In this document: piece after piece, positions 8,470-16,827 of the stretch
Numbering within the stretch: the first letter of the stretch is position 1
How the letters are laid out: every line of letters begins with the position of its first letter
NCBI RefSeq assembly: GCF_903819435.1
Contig: NZ_CAIJDP010000053.1
Span: 1-64,000, forward strand
Length of the DNA stretch: 64,000 bases
Reading direction: 5' to 3'
From: Flavobacterium salmonis
GTDB taxonomy: Bacteria > Bacteroidota > Bacteroidia > Flavobacteriales > Flavobacteriaceae
The notes under the pieces: model-generated
Told to the model about the DNA's origin: nothing
The model's database searches: none
What the model saw: the letters and a program-made list of their open reading frames with translations, nothing else
Translations under genes and position numbers: made by a program

Positions 8470-9356
8470 TGAAGATTGATTTCTGTTTGCAGAAAGCTGA
8501 TAAAATGATTAAAATAATCCGGATAATTCTCATTGGCTCTTGTGGCAATAAAGTGTTTTCTCTTCAAACCATTTTTCCCAACTTTAATTGCTTTGATCTG
8601 ACTGGATTTTAAATGCGGCTGAACTGCCCATTTTGCCATTGACATTACACCCATATCGGCTTTGACCATTTCCAGGGACGCTTCTGTCAAAGGCATTGGC
8701 GTTATTTTTTTCGGACTCACTTTGGCTGGAGCCAAAAGAAACTGATGAATGGTAACAGTTTCCATTGGGAGCGAATGGATAATGAGATGTTCATTGATGA
8801 AATCTTCTGCAACAACATATTTTTTATCGGCCCAGGGATGATTCTCAGAAACGACCATCATAACCTCGTCCTGAAACAGTTCTGTGTATTTGATAGTATT
8901 GTCTTTAATCGGATCGCTTATAATAGCAATATCAATGGTGTTGTCTAAAAGTTTCTGCAATGGTATATGAGTGGCTTCGATCACAATTTTAAGTTCCACA
9001 TTAGGATATAAAAGATGAAACTGTTTCAAAACTGACGGAAGCCAGTGATAACTCGAAAAACATTCAGTACTGATTCTAATTTCGCCATATTCTCCAAAAA
9101 CCATTTGTTTGATTTGGCTTTCGGTTTCTGACAGTTTGTTCAGGATTTCATTGGCGAGATCGTAGATTTTTTCGCCGGCTTTGGTCAAAACCAGTTTTTT
9201 ATTGGTTCGTAAAAAAATGGCTGTTCCCAATTGATATTCTGCTTCTTTGAGCTGATGACTCAAAGCCGATTGTGTCAGGTGAAGTTTGTCAATCGCTTTG
9301 GTAATGCTTCCTTCTTCGACAATTGCTTTTATCAATTTTAAGTGACGTATTTCCAT
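8454..9356 (-). CDS. LysR family transcriptional regulator
   Basis: 300 residues with an N-terminal winged helix-turn-helix (residues about 1-60, MEIRHLKLIKAIVEEGSITK, LHLTQSALSHQLKEAE) and a C-terminal LysR substrate-binding domain (IRISTECFSSYHWLPSVL onward). The effector region resembles MetR-type regulators (ECFSSYHWL, IVIEATHIPL), hinting at a sulfur or methionine role, but this is inference. It is divergent from the rhodanese gene at 9499, with 142 bases between, the classic arrangement of a LysR protein with its target. Confidence 0.9.
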   Translation of the reverse strand: MEIRHLKLIKAIVEEGSITKAIDKLHLTQSALSHQLKEAEYQLGTAIFLRTNKKLVLTKAGEKIYDLANEILNKLSETESQIKQMVFGEYGEIRISTECFSSYHWLPSVLKQFHLLYPNVELKIVIEATHIPLQKLLDNTIDIAIISDPIKDNTIKYTELFQDEVMMVVSENHPWADKKYVVAEDFINEHLIIHSLPMETVTIHQFLLAPAKVSPKKITPMPLTEASLEMVKADMGVMSMAKWAVQPHLKSSQIKAIKVGKNGLKRKHFIATRANENYPDYFNHFISFLQTEINLQWNIQ

Positions 9357-9464
9357 TTTCAGTGATTAATACACAAAGAAACAAAAAATTAGATTGGCTT
9401 TTGTATGAAAAAAAATAATGTTCTGCATGAATTCTTTTCGTTTTTATGAGAGGTAAAACCATCC

Positions 9465-9472
9465 TAATTTTG
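9465..9472 (+). promoter_or_regulatory. Probable -7 box of the rhodanese promoter
   Basis: TAATTTTG fits the TAnnTTTG consensus and lies 26 bases before the rhodanese ATG. An imperfect dyad TTCTGCATGAA sits just upstream at about 9421-9431 and could be part of a LysR operator, which is speculative. Confidence 0.5.
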
Positions 9473-9498
9473 AAAAAATAAACTTTAAAACATTAAAT

Positions 9499-9894
9499 AT
9501 GGAAGCACAGATTAAACATTACGAAAATAAGCTGGCCTTTGAAATGGATCCGTCAGATTTATTTGAAGCGCTGAACGATGGAGAAAACATAATTGTAATA
9601 GATGCCCGAAGAGCTTTTGGCTACGACGAGGAACATATTCCAAACGCGCTTAATATTCCACACCGCGAAATGAATTTAGAAACCACACAGCATTTAGATA
9701 AAGATGTTTTGTATGTTACCTATTGTGCCGGAATTGGGTGTAATGCCTCAACAAAAGGAGCTCTAAATATGACCAGACTAGGATTTAAGGTAAAAGAATT
9801 AATTGGCGGACTGGAATGGTGGAAAATCGATGGTTATGCAACCGAAGGCGAAAAGGGAGTCAAGGAAGGATTGAAGGTTGAATGTGCTTGTTAA
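9499..9894 (+). CDS. Rhodanese-like domain protein
   Basis: 131 residues, essentially one rhodanese domain. The conserved front is VIDARRAFGYDEEHIPNALNI, and the active-site loop is YCAGIGCNAS with the persulfide-forming Cys76. The loop has a second cysteine (C81) and ends in the C-terminal CAC, giving extra thiols unusual for a simple rhodanese. It may pass sulfane sulfur or respond to it. Divergent placement from a MetR-like LysR regulator suggests regulated expression. The true sulfur donor and acceptor are unknown. Confidence 0.9.
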   Translation: MEAQIKHYENKLAFEMDPSDLFEALNDGENIIVIDARRAFGYDEEHIPNALNIPHREMNLETTQHLDKDVLYVTYCAGIGCNASTKGALNMTRLGFKVKELIGGLEWWKIDGYATEGEKGVKEGLKVECAC

Positions 9895-9898
9895 ATAT

Positions 9899-9931
9899 AA
9901 AAGGCAGACTTTTTCATTAAGTCTGCCTTTT
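9899..9931. terminator. Bidirectional terminator between convergent genes
   Basis: The stem AAAAGGCAGACTT / AAGTCTGCCTTTT around a short loop has A and T runs on both sides, so it can act for the rhodanese gene (plus) and for the TPR gene (minus). Confidence 0.85.
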
Positions 9932-9962
9932 GAAATTGTTCTGAACGATTTAAGAGAAATAT

Positions 9963-10832
9963 TTATTCTATTTTAATATCGTTTTGCTCAGCAACTTTTT
10001 TGAATAGATCTTCTTTGTTTTCGCTTTTCATTTTCTGATAAATACCGCCTATAATTTGCTCTGTGTCTTTTACGTAGTCAGATTTGCCAATAGTATAAAT
10101 ACGATGTGCTTTAAAAATATTGTCTAAAGCTTTTTCAGAATCATTGAGGGCAAGATAATTTTTTCCTGCTCCAAAAAAGCCTTCTGCATTATTAGGGTCA
10201 GACTTTATCAGTTTTTCATAATAAGTAATAGCTGTTTTATAATCTGTTTTTAAACTGTACACAACGCCAATATTTACTAAAGCAAAATCACCTTCAGGGT
10301 AAATTTCGAGTGATTTTTTATAATATTTGATTGCATTGTCATAATCTTTTAATTGTCTGTAACACATCGCAATGTCGTCCAAAGCCAAAACAAATTTTGA
10401 ATCTTTTTTTAGAGCTATTTGGAAAGATTCAATCGCCAGTTCATATTTTTGGTCACGCATAAAGTCTTTAGCAATAATATAAGAGTTTTGTGCCTGTTCG
10501 TTTTTTGAATCAGTATAAAAGGGGCTTGGATTGCTTATTACTGGTTTAGTCGTAATTTTACCGCAGGTTTTACTTAAAATCTCAGCTGTTTTTTTTAAAA
10601 GGCTCTGAATTCCTTCAACTGTATTTATGGATTCTCTAACCTTTGTGTCTTTGTCATCCATAACAACCTGAGTCATGGATTCACTTATACAGCTTGTGTA
10701 AATTTCGTCAGTTATTTCAGCTTTTTTGCTTAGACAGTCGCATGTCAGTTTCGCTATTTTTTCTTCAATCGTTTGAGAAAATCCGTTATGGGAACTTACA
10801 GAAATTACAAAAATCCAAAATAGTTTTTTCAT
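9963..10832 (-). CDS. Exported tetratricopeptide repeat protein
   Basis: 289 residues with a signal peptide (MKKLFWIFVISVSSHNGFSQ, cleavage after about residue 19), then a cysteine-containing helical segment (TCDCLSKKAEITDEIYTSC). Four or so TPR units follow from about residue 110 (ALDDIAMCYRQLKDYDNAIK, ALVNIGVVYSLKTDYKTAI, GFFGAGKNYLALNDSEKALD). The partner is unknown, and a periplasmic location is inferred. It lies 17 bases after the M28 peptidase gene, so they are probably in one operon. Confidence 0.8.
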   Translation of the reverse strand: MKKLFWIFVISVSSHNGFSQTIEEKIAKLTCDCLSKKAEITDEIYTSCISESMTQVVMDDKDTKVRESINTVEGIQSLLKKTAEILSKTCGKITTKPVISNPSPFYTDSKNEQAQNSYIIAKDFMRDQKYELAIESFQIALKKDSKFVLALDDIAMCYRQLKDYDNAIKYYKKSLEIYPEGDFALVNIGVVYSLKTDYKTAITYYEKLIKSDPNNAEGFFGAGKNYLALNDSEKALDNIFKAHRIYTIGKSDYVKDTEQIIGGIYQKMKSENKEDLFKKVAEQNDIKIE

Positions 10833-10849
10833 AAATACGGTTTGAATGA

Positions 10850-13261
10850 TTATTGATTTATGACTTCTTTTTTAACTTCCATTACTGGCGCCAGACTATC
10901 TGTTTTGACTGTAGTACTATCAATTACCGGAGCAGTTTCTATTGGTTTTACCGGCGCTGGATGTCTTTTAATTTTTTGCTGAATCAAAACAGCATCATTT
11001 AAAACAAAAGCTTTAGGCATCATCCAGTTGCTTCTTGGTTTGATATTAAACAGCGGATTGGTCATTAAATCGAAAGAGCTTTCGATCAAATCCATATCAA
11101 AAACAGAAGATTTATTAATAACGAATTCCATCACAAGAGGTTCATTAGATACAACATAGTAGCATAAAATTTTGCTGTCCTCTCTCTTTAAAAGATTTCC
11201 TTTTTGTCCGGACGTTGAAACGCCATTGGCTTTAAAGTTATAAAACGTCATTTTTGGATTTGCATAAATATCGTAGCGATTGACTTTACGGTTTGGCGTA
11301 ATTTTTATTTTCAGATATCTTTTACTTCCTATAACGCTGTCTCTTACAAAGGAAATAGTTGGTTTTAGTACTTCTATATTAGGAGCAATGGCGCTATACG
11401 TAAAAGCAGAATTGTACTTGCTTGCAATTGGAAGACGGTTTAGACCTATTGCTTTTTGATTCATATTTCCCAGATATGTTTTAGTCCATTCATCCAGATT
11501 GATATCATAAGTTGTCCAGACGGCAGAATCAGTATCAGCGTTATAAACGTATAATAAACTATTTGATTTTGCCTTTCCGGGTTCATAATCTGAGTGATAT
11601 CCGGCATAAACAAAAAAGCTGATCGATATGATAAGGAAAAGTATAGTCCAGGCACCTTTTCTATAAAATGATCCAAATAGCGGGAGTAATAATCCGAAAA
11701 GCAATACCGTAAGAACTGAACTTCCGTAAAGGATTTTTAAACCTAAACCAATTGGAAACGTGATGATAAACGGTGCTAGAATTGCTAATGCAGGAATGCT
11801 GAATAACAAGTTTAGACCTATGCTGTAATGTTGGGTAAGGACAAAAAATCCAAATAAAAAAATTCCAAAGTAAACAGGAATAATCAGGAATCCTGCTCCC
11901 GTTAATTGATTGGCTAAAACGATATTGATGATAATCCATAGCAATAACGGCGCTACGAAATGATTCATCGTAATTTTTGCTTCAGAAAAATGATGGTAAA
12001 AAGCAAAACAAATGGCAATACTAAGTGTTACAAAGGCGCCAATGTAGGCATGACCATTATAAGTAAAACCATTTAGCAGATCAGTGTATTGCGGATAAAT
12101 TTGCAGGACGATTTTCCAGCCTAAAAAAGTGACCAAACCAGCAATAATCATGGAACCTAGCAAAGGAACAAATCCTTTAAAAATTTCCCTGAAAGAAATG
12201 AGGTGTTTTACTTTTCCAACGAAAATAAAGAAGAAAAGTAGTCCTAAAGCAATAATGCTCATTGGGAAAACCCATGAAAAAGGATAATTTATGAAGAATC
12301 CGAACGGAACACTAAAATAAACATTGTCCTGTGTAGTGTGAGTAGAGTTTAAATCAATATTAGAGAAGTATTTTAATAGCGGCATCAAATATGATCCCTG
12401 ATGTGTTAATGTAGTTTTGTTTAAATGCTGAATATCATCTTGCTGGGTGTGATAATTATAATGACCATCAATAAAAGCAAAGTTGAAACCCTGAATGTTT
12501 CCCTGTTCTCTAAAAACAGTTAAATCGGTGTCATTTGGAAGCATTTTGTAAATACTGTACATTAGCGAGTTTGAAACCGGATATTTTGCTTTGGCATTCG
12601 AAAATTCTTTTACAAGAGCCTGGTTTCCTTTATTGGTTTCCATCAGCATATAGCTTGGTCCGGACGAACCTCTTGCTTCAAAATTTAAAACCAGGCCAAC
12701 CTCTTTTGCCCACGGATGCTGATTCACAAACAGGGCAGCGCCGTTTAAACCCAGTTCTTCAGCATCAGAAAAAAGGATAATAATATCGTTTTTATGCTTT
12801 TCATTAGCGTATAAAAAAGCCCGTACGCCTTCAAGGATTGTGGCAACTCCTGAAGCATCATCACTTGCTCCTTTAGAAAAAGAATGCGGTGCGCTGTCAT
12901 AATGTGAGAGTAATAATAGCGCTTTTGAATTATCAGTTCCTTTTATACGGGCCAGAATGTTTTTGGATTTTACCAAAAGACCTTTGTCATTCAGTGTAAA
13001 ACCTTCCTGAATCGAGGTTTCGAGACCAATTCTGTTTAATTCAAGTTTAAGGTAATTAGCAACTAACTCATGATTGGTAGAACCAACAAAATGGGGCTTT
13101 TGGGCTATAATCTGAACCTGATTTAGTGCTCGTTCTGTTGAGAATTCGGCAAGAGCTTCTTCATCTTTAGAAATATACTGGGGCATCATAGAGGCAAATA
13201 TGATGGACAGAATTGCTAAGACTCCTAAGAAAGCCAGAATTGAAGTAGGATTTTTTTTCAT
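10850..13261 (-). CDS. Membrane-anchored M28 family zinc peptidase
   Basis: 803 residues. An N-terminal helix (about 7-28) anchors an M28 aminopeptidase-like domain with metal ligands in LLLSHYDSAP (H120, D122), KGASDDASG (D134) and FSDAEELG (E168/E169), and a later YNYHTQQDD. The domain is followed by about eight transmembrane helices (roughly residues 325-560) and a C-terminal soluble region ending in Pro-rich sequence. This architecture resembles yeast PFF1 and mammalian ERMP1, which is rarer than secreted M28 enzymes. The catalytic domain should lie on the periplasmic side. Substrates are not known. Confidence 0.9.
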   Translation of the reverse strand: MKKNPTSILAFLGVLAILSIIFASMMPQYISKDEEALAEFSTERALNQVQIIAQKPHFVGSTNHELVANYLKLELNRIGLETSIQEGFTLNDKGLLVKSKNILARIKGTDNSKALLLLSHYDSAPHSFSKGASDDASGVATILEGVRAFLYANEKHKNDIIILFSDAEELGLNGAALFVNQHPWAKEVGLVLNFEARGSSGPSYMLMETNKGNQALVKEFSNAKAKYPVSNSLMYSIYKMLPNDTDLTVFREQGNIQGFNFAFIDGHYNYHTQQDDIQHLNKTTLTHQGSYLMPLLKYFSNIDLNSTHTTQDNVYFSVPFGFFINYPFSWVFPMSIIALGLLFFFIFVGKVKHLISFREIFKGFVPLLGSMIIAGLVTFLGWKIVLQIYPQYTDLLNGFTYNGHAYIGAFVTLSIAICFAFYHHFSEAKITMNHFVAPLLLWIIINIVLANQLTGAGFLIIPVYFGIFLFGFFVLTQHYSIGLNLLFSIPALAILAPFIITFPIGLGLKILYGSSVLTVLLFGLLLPLFGSFYRKGAWTILFLIISISFFVYAGYHSDYEPGKAKSNSLLYVYNADTDSAVWTTYDINLDEWTKTYLGNMNQKAIGLNRLPIASKYNSAFTYSAIAPNIEVLKPTISFVRDSVIGSKRYLKIKITPNRKVNRYDIYANPKMTFYNFKANGVSTSGQKGNLLKREDSKILCYYVVSNEPLVMEFVINKSSVFDMDLIESSFDLMTNPLFNIKPRSNWMMPKAFVLNDAVLIQQKIKRHPAPVKPIETAPVIDSTTVKTDSLAPVMEVKKEVINQ

Positions 13262-13270
13262 ATTGTGGTA

Positions 13271-13618
13271 TTAAATTTCTTTTTTTACGAGCATAAAATA
13301 ATCATTGTCCAAAGACCGATATCCCTGATCGTACAGAAAATAGTAGGTATTCCCTGTTTTGGTCTGCAAGATATTGGTAAAGAAATCAAAATCAAAACCT
13401 TTATTGAGCATTTTATCACGTGTTGCTTTTGATTTTCCTTCCGAATTTAATTCAGACAAAATACGGTAATTTTTACGCAGTTTGTTGTTTACATTGCGCA
13501 TAAAATTCGTGCTGTCTTTATTTATTTTATTGTTGTAGGCATTGCGGCAACTGTCTGAGCAAAATTTTTTATCTTCCCGGCCTACAATTTTTTCGGAGCA
13601 TTCGAGGCATGTTTTCAT
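13271..13618 (-). CDS. Small zinc-ribbon protein of unknown function
   Basis: 115 residues. Four cysteines at positions 4, 7, 20 and 24 (TCLECSEKI, KFCSDSCRNAYNNK) form a C-x2-C / C-x3-C zinc ribbon like the DUF2116/MYND-like small binders. The rest is helical and lacks known motifs. The 5' end overlaps the start of the zinc-ribbon gene with the stop of the upstream nitrilase fusion gene by four bases (ATGA), which indicates translational coupling. I do not know its function. Confidence 0.75.
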   Translation of the reverse strand: MKTCLECSEKIVGREDKKFCSDSCRNAYNNKINKDSTNFMRNVNNKLRKNYRILSELNSEGKSKATRDKMLNKGFDFDFFTNILQTKTGNTYYFLYDQGYRSLDNDYFMLVKKEI

Positions 13619-15144
13619 GAATCAATTTTCTTTATTTCATATAAGTCTGTTCTTCTATCTTTCAGCGTATGTACACTTCCATGTTCATGCAGTTCTTTTA
13701 GTAAATTCAAATCAACATCAACAATAAGTGTCATTTCGGTGTTTGGAGTGGCTTCGGCTTTGATACCGTTGCTCGGAAAAGCAAAATCCGAAGGCGTAAA
13801 AACGGCTGCCTGCGCATATTGAATATCCATATTATTTACTTTCGGAAGATTCCCCACGCAACCAGCAATCGCCACATAACATTCATTTTCGATGGCACGT
13901 GCCTGCGAACAATGTTTTACACGGGTATATCCATTTTGAGTATCGGTCAAAAAGGGTACAAAAAGAATGTTCATTCCTTCATCTGCAAGTAATCGTGGGA
14001 GTTCCGGAAATTCGACATCATAACAAATCAGGATTCCTATTTTACCGCAATCGGTATCAAAAGTTTTAAATTGGGATCCGCCTTTCATTCCCCAGTGTAC
14101 CACTTCGTTTGGTGTGATATGAATTTTGGTATACATTTCGGAAGTTCCGTCTCTTTTGCATAAAAAACCAACATTATACAAATTACCGTTTTCCAAATAA
14201 GGCATACTTCCGGTAATAATATTGATGTTGTAAGAAATAGCAAACTCCTGAAAACGTTTCCTGATAGGATCAGAATGTCGGGCAAGCTCCCGAATTGCAT
14301 TGGCTTCAGATAAATGATTGTAATCGGCCATTAAAGGCGCAATGAAAAGTTCCGGGAAAAGGGCAAAATCACTTCCGTACCCAGAAACCACATCAATAAA
14401 AAACTCTGATTGCTCAAAAAATTCTTCCAGGTTATTCAATTGACGCATTTGCCATTGTACAAGTCCAAGGCGAATAACACTTTTTTCGAGATTAATCAGT
14501 TTGGGACTTTCATCATAATAAACATTGTTCCATTCCAGAAGAACGGCAAATTCCTTAGACTCTTCGTCACCTTCCAGATAGTTTTTGATAATCCGCAAAA
14601 CGTGAAAGTCGTTACTTAGCTGAAATGAAAGTACAGGATCATGTAATTCCTTGTGCTTTACTTTGTCGATGTAGTTTTTTGGCGTCATCTTTTTAGAATG
14701 CTGCGCATAATTTGGAATTCTGCCTGCAAAAACAATTGCTTTAAGGTTCAATTGTTCGCATAATTCTTTTCGGGCATCGTACAAACGTCTTCCTAAACGA
14801 AGCCCGCGATAATTTGGATGGATAAAAACATCTATTCCGTATAAGATTTCTCCGTTTGGATTGTGAGTCGAGAAAGAGTAATCACCAATAATTTGTTTGT
14901 AGTTGTGTTTTTTGTCTACTAATTTTTCATCAAGAATTAATGATAATGCAGATCCCACTACTTTTCCATCAACTAAGATAACCAGCTGACCTTCGGGAAA
15001 TATAGAAAGCAATTTTTCGATTTCATCAGCTTCCCAATATGAATTGGCCATTTCAGGATAGGATTCCACCATTGAATTCTTTAACTGTTTATAGTCATCA
15101 AATTCTAAATTTCTTAATTCTACCTTATTTATTTGAGTCTGCAT
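13615..15144 (-). CDS. GNAT acetyltransferase - carbon-nitrogen hydrolase fusion
   Basis: 509 residues with two domains. An N-terminal GNAT domain (about 8-160, with IHPNYRGLRLGRRLYDARKEL as acetyl-CoA loop) is joined to a C-terminal nitrilase-superfamily amidohydrolase (about 225-500). The catalytic triad is visible as E265 (LFPELFIAP), K340 (YTKIHITP) and C374 (ILICYDVEFPE). The fusion is known as a family, but its reaction is not established. It could acylate and deamidate the same amide or amine substrate. The ATG at 15144 is used rather than an upstream in-frame TTG. It is coupled to the downstream zinc-ribbon gene. Confidence 0.9.
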   Translation of the reverse strand: MQTQINKVELRNLEFDDYKQLKNSMVESYPEMANSYWEADEIEKLLSIFPEGQLVILVDGKVVGSALSLILDEKLVDKKHNYKQIIGDYSFSTHNPNGEILYGIDVFIHPNYRGLRLGRRLYDARKELCEQLNLKAIVFAGRIPNYAQHSKKMTPKNYIDKVKHKELHDPVLSFQLSNDFHVLRIIKNYLEGDEESKEFAVLLEWNNVYYDESPKLINLEKSVIRLGLVQWQMRQLNNLEEFFEQSEFFIDVVSGYGSDFALFPELFIAPLMADYNHLSEANAIRELARHSDPIRKRFQEFAISYNINIITGSMPYLENGNLYNVGFLCKRDGTSEMYTKIHITPNEVVHWGMKGGSQFKTFDTDCGKIGILICYDVEFPELPRLLADEGMNILFVPFLTDTQNGYTRVKHCSQARAIENECYVAIAGCVGNLPKVNNMDIQYAQAAVFTPSDFAFPSNGIKAEATPNTEMTLIVDVDLNLLKELHEHGSVHTLKDRRTDLYEIKKIDS

Positions 15145-15320
15145 GTGGTGTATTTCTCTCAAATATAGTAAAATATTTCCATTTACAAACGGTTACAAAC
15201 AGTTACAACCGAAAGTAAATAGTTTGCTACCGACTAATCTTTGAAACCTGTCACATCTTTGCACTGTTGAATTTGACGAACGAATTCGATTTTATATAAC
15301 CCTTAAAAATAGTATACGCC

Positions 15321-15644
15321 ATGAAAAACAAAGTACAATTAATCGGTAATGTAGGTAATGATCCAGAAATCAAAACATTAGACAGTGGAAGAAAATTAGC
15401 GCATTTAAGTATTGCTACTAATGATAAATACACCAATGATAAAGGTGAAAAAGTAGAGCAAACCGAATGGCATCGTGTTACTGCATGGGGCAAAACTGCC
15501 GAAATTATCGAAAAATATGTTGTAAAAGGAAAAGAAATCGCCGTTGAAGGAAAACTAACCCACAGAAGCTACGATGATAAAAACGGAGAGAAACGCTACG
15601 TTACAGAAGTTGTTGTAAACGAAATTTTATTGCTTAGCAAGTAA
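15321..15644 (+). CDS. ssb: Single-stranded DNA-binding protein, short form
   Basis: 107 residues, nearly one complete OB fold (NKVQLIGNVGNDPEIKTLDS, EWHRVTAWGKTAEIIEKYV, KRYVTEVVVNEILLLSK). It binds single-stranded DNA as an oligomer. The Gly/Pro-rich linker and acidic C-terminal tip (usually DDDIPF) that recruits partner proteins are missing, as the protein ends straight after the last strand. It is therefore probably an accessory SSB, not the main replicative one. A good terminator follows. Divergent from the GNAT-nitrilase gene. Confidence 0.9.
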   Translation: MKNKVQLIGNVGNDPEIKTLDSGRKLAHLSIATNDKYTNDKGEKVEQTEWHRVTAWGKTAEIIEKYVVKGKEIAVEGKLTHRSYDDKNGEKRYVTEVVVNEILLLSK

Positions 15645-15663
15645 TGTTTTTATTTGTTGGTTA

Positions 15664-15697
15664 AACCTGACAGGCTTTAAAACCTGTCGGGTTTTTT
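15664..15697 (+). terminator. Terminator of ssb (AACCTGACAGG family)
   Basis: The stem AACCTGACAGG (15664-15674) pairs with CCTGTCGGGTT (15683-15693) and is followed by a run of T. The sequence is nearly the same hairpin as that after serS at 34764-34803. Confidence 0.85.
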
Positions 15698-15729
15698 ATT
15701 ATCATTAAACATAATCCTTAGAGAAGGGG

Positions 15730-15745
15730 CTTCGACTCCGCTCAG
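15730..15745. repeat. Single arm of the CTGAGCGGAGTCGAAG repeat
   Basis: CTTCGACTCCGCTCAG, the right arm of the palindrome described at 6941-6990, is followed by CCTGACAA. The left arm is missing. Confidence 0.7.
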
Positions 15746-15781
15746 CCTGACAACTTTTAATTCTAATCATAAAAGATATAA

Positions 15782-16474
15782 TTATAAAATCGAAGCGCCG
15801 TTTATGTCAGTAGTGAGTATTTCGCTCATATAATCAAAAAAGGGTCTCATATTCTGCATGGTTTCCAAAGCCTGTCCTAAAAACTGCGGACTCAAAACCT
15901 CATCATCTGTAAAACGTTTAATAATCAAAAACTGTTTAAAGCGAAGTAAATCAATAGCTTTATGATTGATGTCAAAACCTTTTGGTGCTGTTTTGAGCTG
16001 TTCTCCCTGTAAAGCTCTAAAAGTATTTCTAAAAACTTTTGAATTTAGTATTTTTTTAAATGATTCAGAATCATGGTCAAATTCGGTTCGAATGCGTTTT
16101 AAATCTGCTGCATTGGGTCCCCAAAAGCCGCCGGCAAAAAAACTGTTTCCTTTTTCAAGATGAAAATAATAACCACCACGTCTTGCCGCTGTTGCGCGTG
16201 TATAACTGCCTCCCCAAAAAGTTTTAAACGGAGTTTTGTCTTTAGAAAAACGAATATCACGATAAATTCGGTACACACTTTTTTTGCCTGAACGGGTTTC
16301 CAGAACATCTGTTTTAGAAAGTTCGTGAAGTAAAGCCTCTGCAAAAGTTTCAATATGGTTTAACTCGATTAGATATTCTTGTTTATGCGCTTCGAACCAG
16401 GATTTGTTGTTGTTTTCTTTAAGCTGCTGCAAAAAATCAAGAGCAGATTGTGGAATTATGATTTGGTTTTCCAT
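15782..16474 (-). CDS. DUF2461 family protein
   Basis: 230 residues matching the DUF2461/TIGR02453 family, a widespread uncharacterised cytoplasmic family. Typical blocks are ALDFLQQLKENNNKSWFEAHK near the N-terminus, RIYRDIRFSKDKTPFKTFWG, and YYFHLEKGNSFFAGGFWGP. No enzyme function is established for the family and no catalytic motif is evident. It is probably monocistronic, with a repeat arm and a gap downstream. Confidence 0.9.
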   Translation of the reverse strand: MENQIIIPQSALDFLQQLKENNNKSWFEAHKQEYLIELNHIETFAEALLHELSKTDVLETRSGKKSVYRIYRDIRFSKDKTPFKTFWGGSYTRATAARRGGYYFHLEKGNSFFAGGFWGPNAADLKRIRTEFDHDSESFKKILNSKVFRNTFRALQGEQLKTAPKGFDINHKAIDLLRFKQFLIIKRFTDDEVLSPQFLGQALETMQNMRPFFDYMSEILTTDINGASIL

Positions 16475-16523
16475 ATAAATTTTAGTCTTTAAAAATAAGA
16501 AGTTGACCGCAATTCAAAACTAA

Positions 16524-16552
16524 AAAACCCACCGAAAAATTGGGTGGGTTTT
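16524..16552 (-). terminator. Terminator of the small Lys/Cys-rich gene
   Basis: On the minus strand the stem AAAACCCACC / GGTGGGTTTT forms a 10-bp hairpin with an A-rich loop and a T run after it, 11 bases from the stop codon of the 61-residue gene at 16563. Confidence 0.8.
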
Positions 16553-16562
16553 GTCTATATCG

Positions 16563-16748
16563 CTAAGCAGTCTTTTTGAATAAATCAAACATAGGACAGC
16601 GTGAGCAGCGTTTCTTTTCACTTTTTTTGTATTTCTCACAGCAAGAAGATTTACAGTTTTCAATCTTCTTAATTTTATCAAGGATATCTTTGTTTTTCTT
16701 TTTCTTCTTGTCCTTTTTCTTGTCCTTGTCTTTTTCTTTCTTGCTCAA
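16563..16748 (-). CDS. Small Lys-rich, Cys-rich protein of unknown function
   Basis: 61 residues. The first third is almost entirely Lys, Asp and Glu (MSKKEKDKDKKKDKKKKK), followed by a Cys-containing tail with CKSSCCEKYKK, then RCSRCPMFDLF. Five cysteines in 23 residues and a highly basic arm suggest a metal-binding and nucleic-acid- or polyanion-binding peptide, as inference. It has its own terminator and sits between the DUF2461 and ferritin genes. It may not be translated, as composition alone keeps the frame open. Confidence 0.6.
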   Translation of the reverse strand: MSKKEKDKDKKKDKKKKKNKDILDKIKKIENCKSSCCEKYKKSEKKRCSRCPMFDLFKKTA

Positions 16749-16827
16749 TTTTCCTCTGTATTAAAAACAGTGACAAATATAAAAAGAAAATATTATTTTT
16801 ATATATTCTAAATAAATTTTAACTTTT

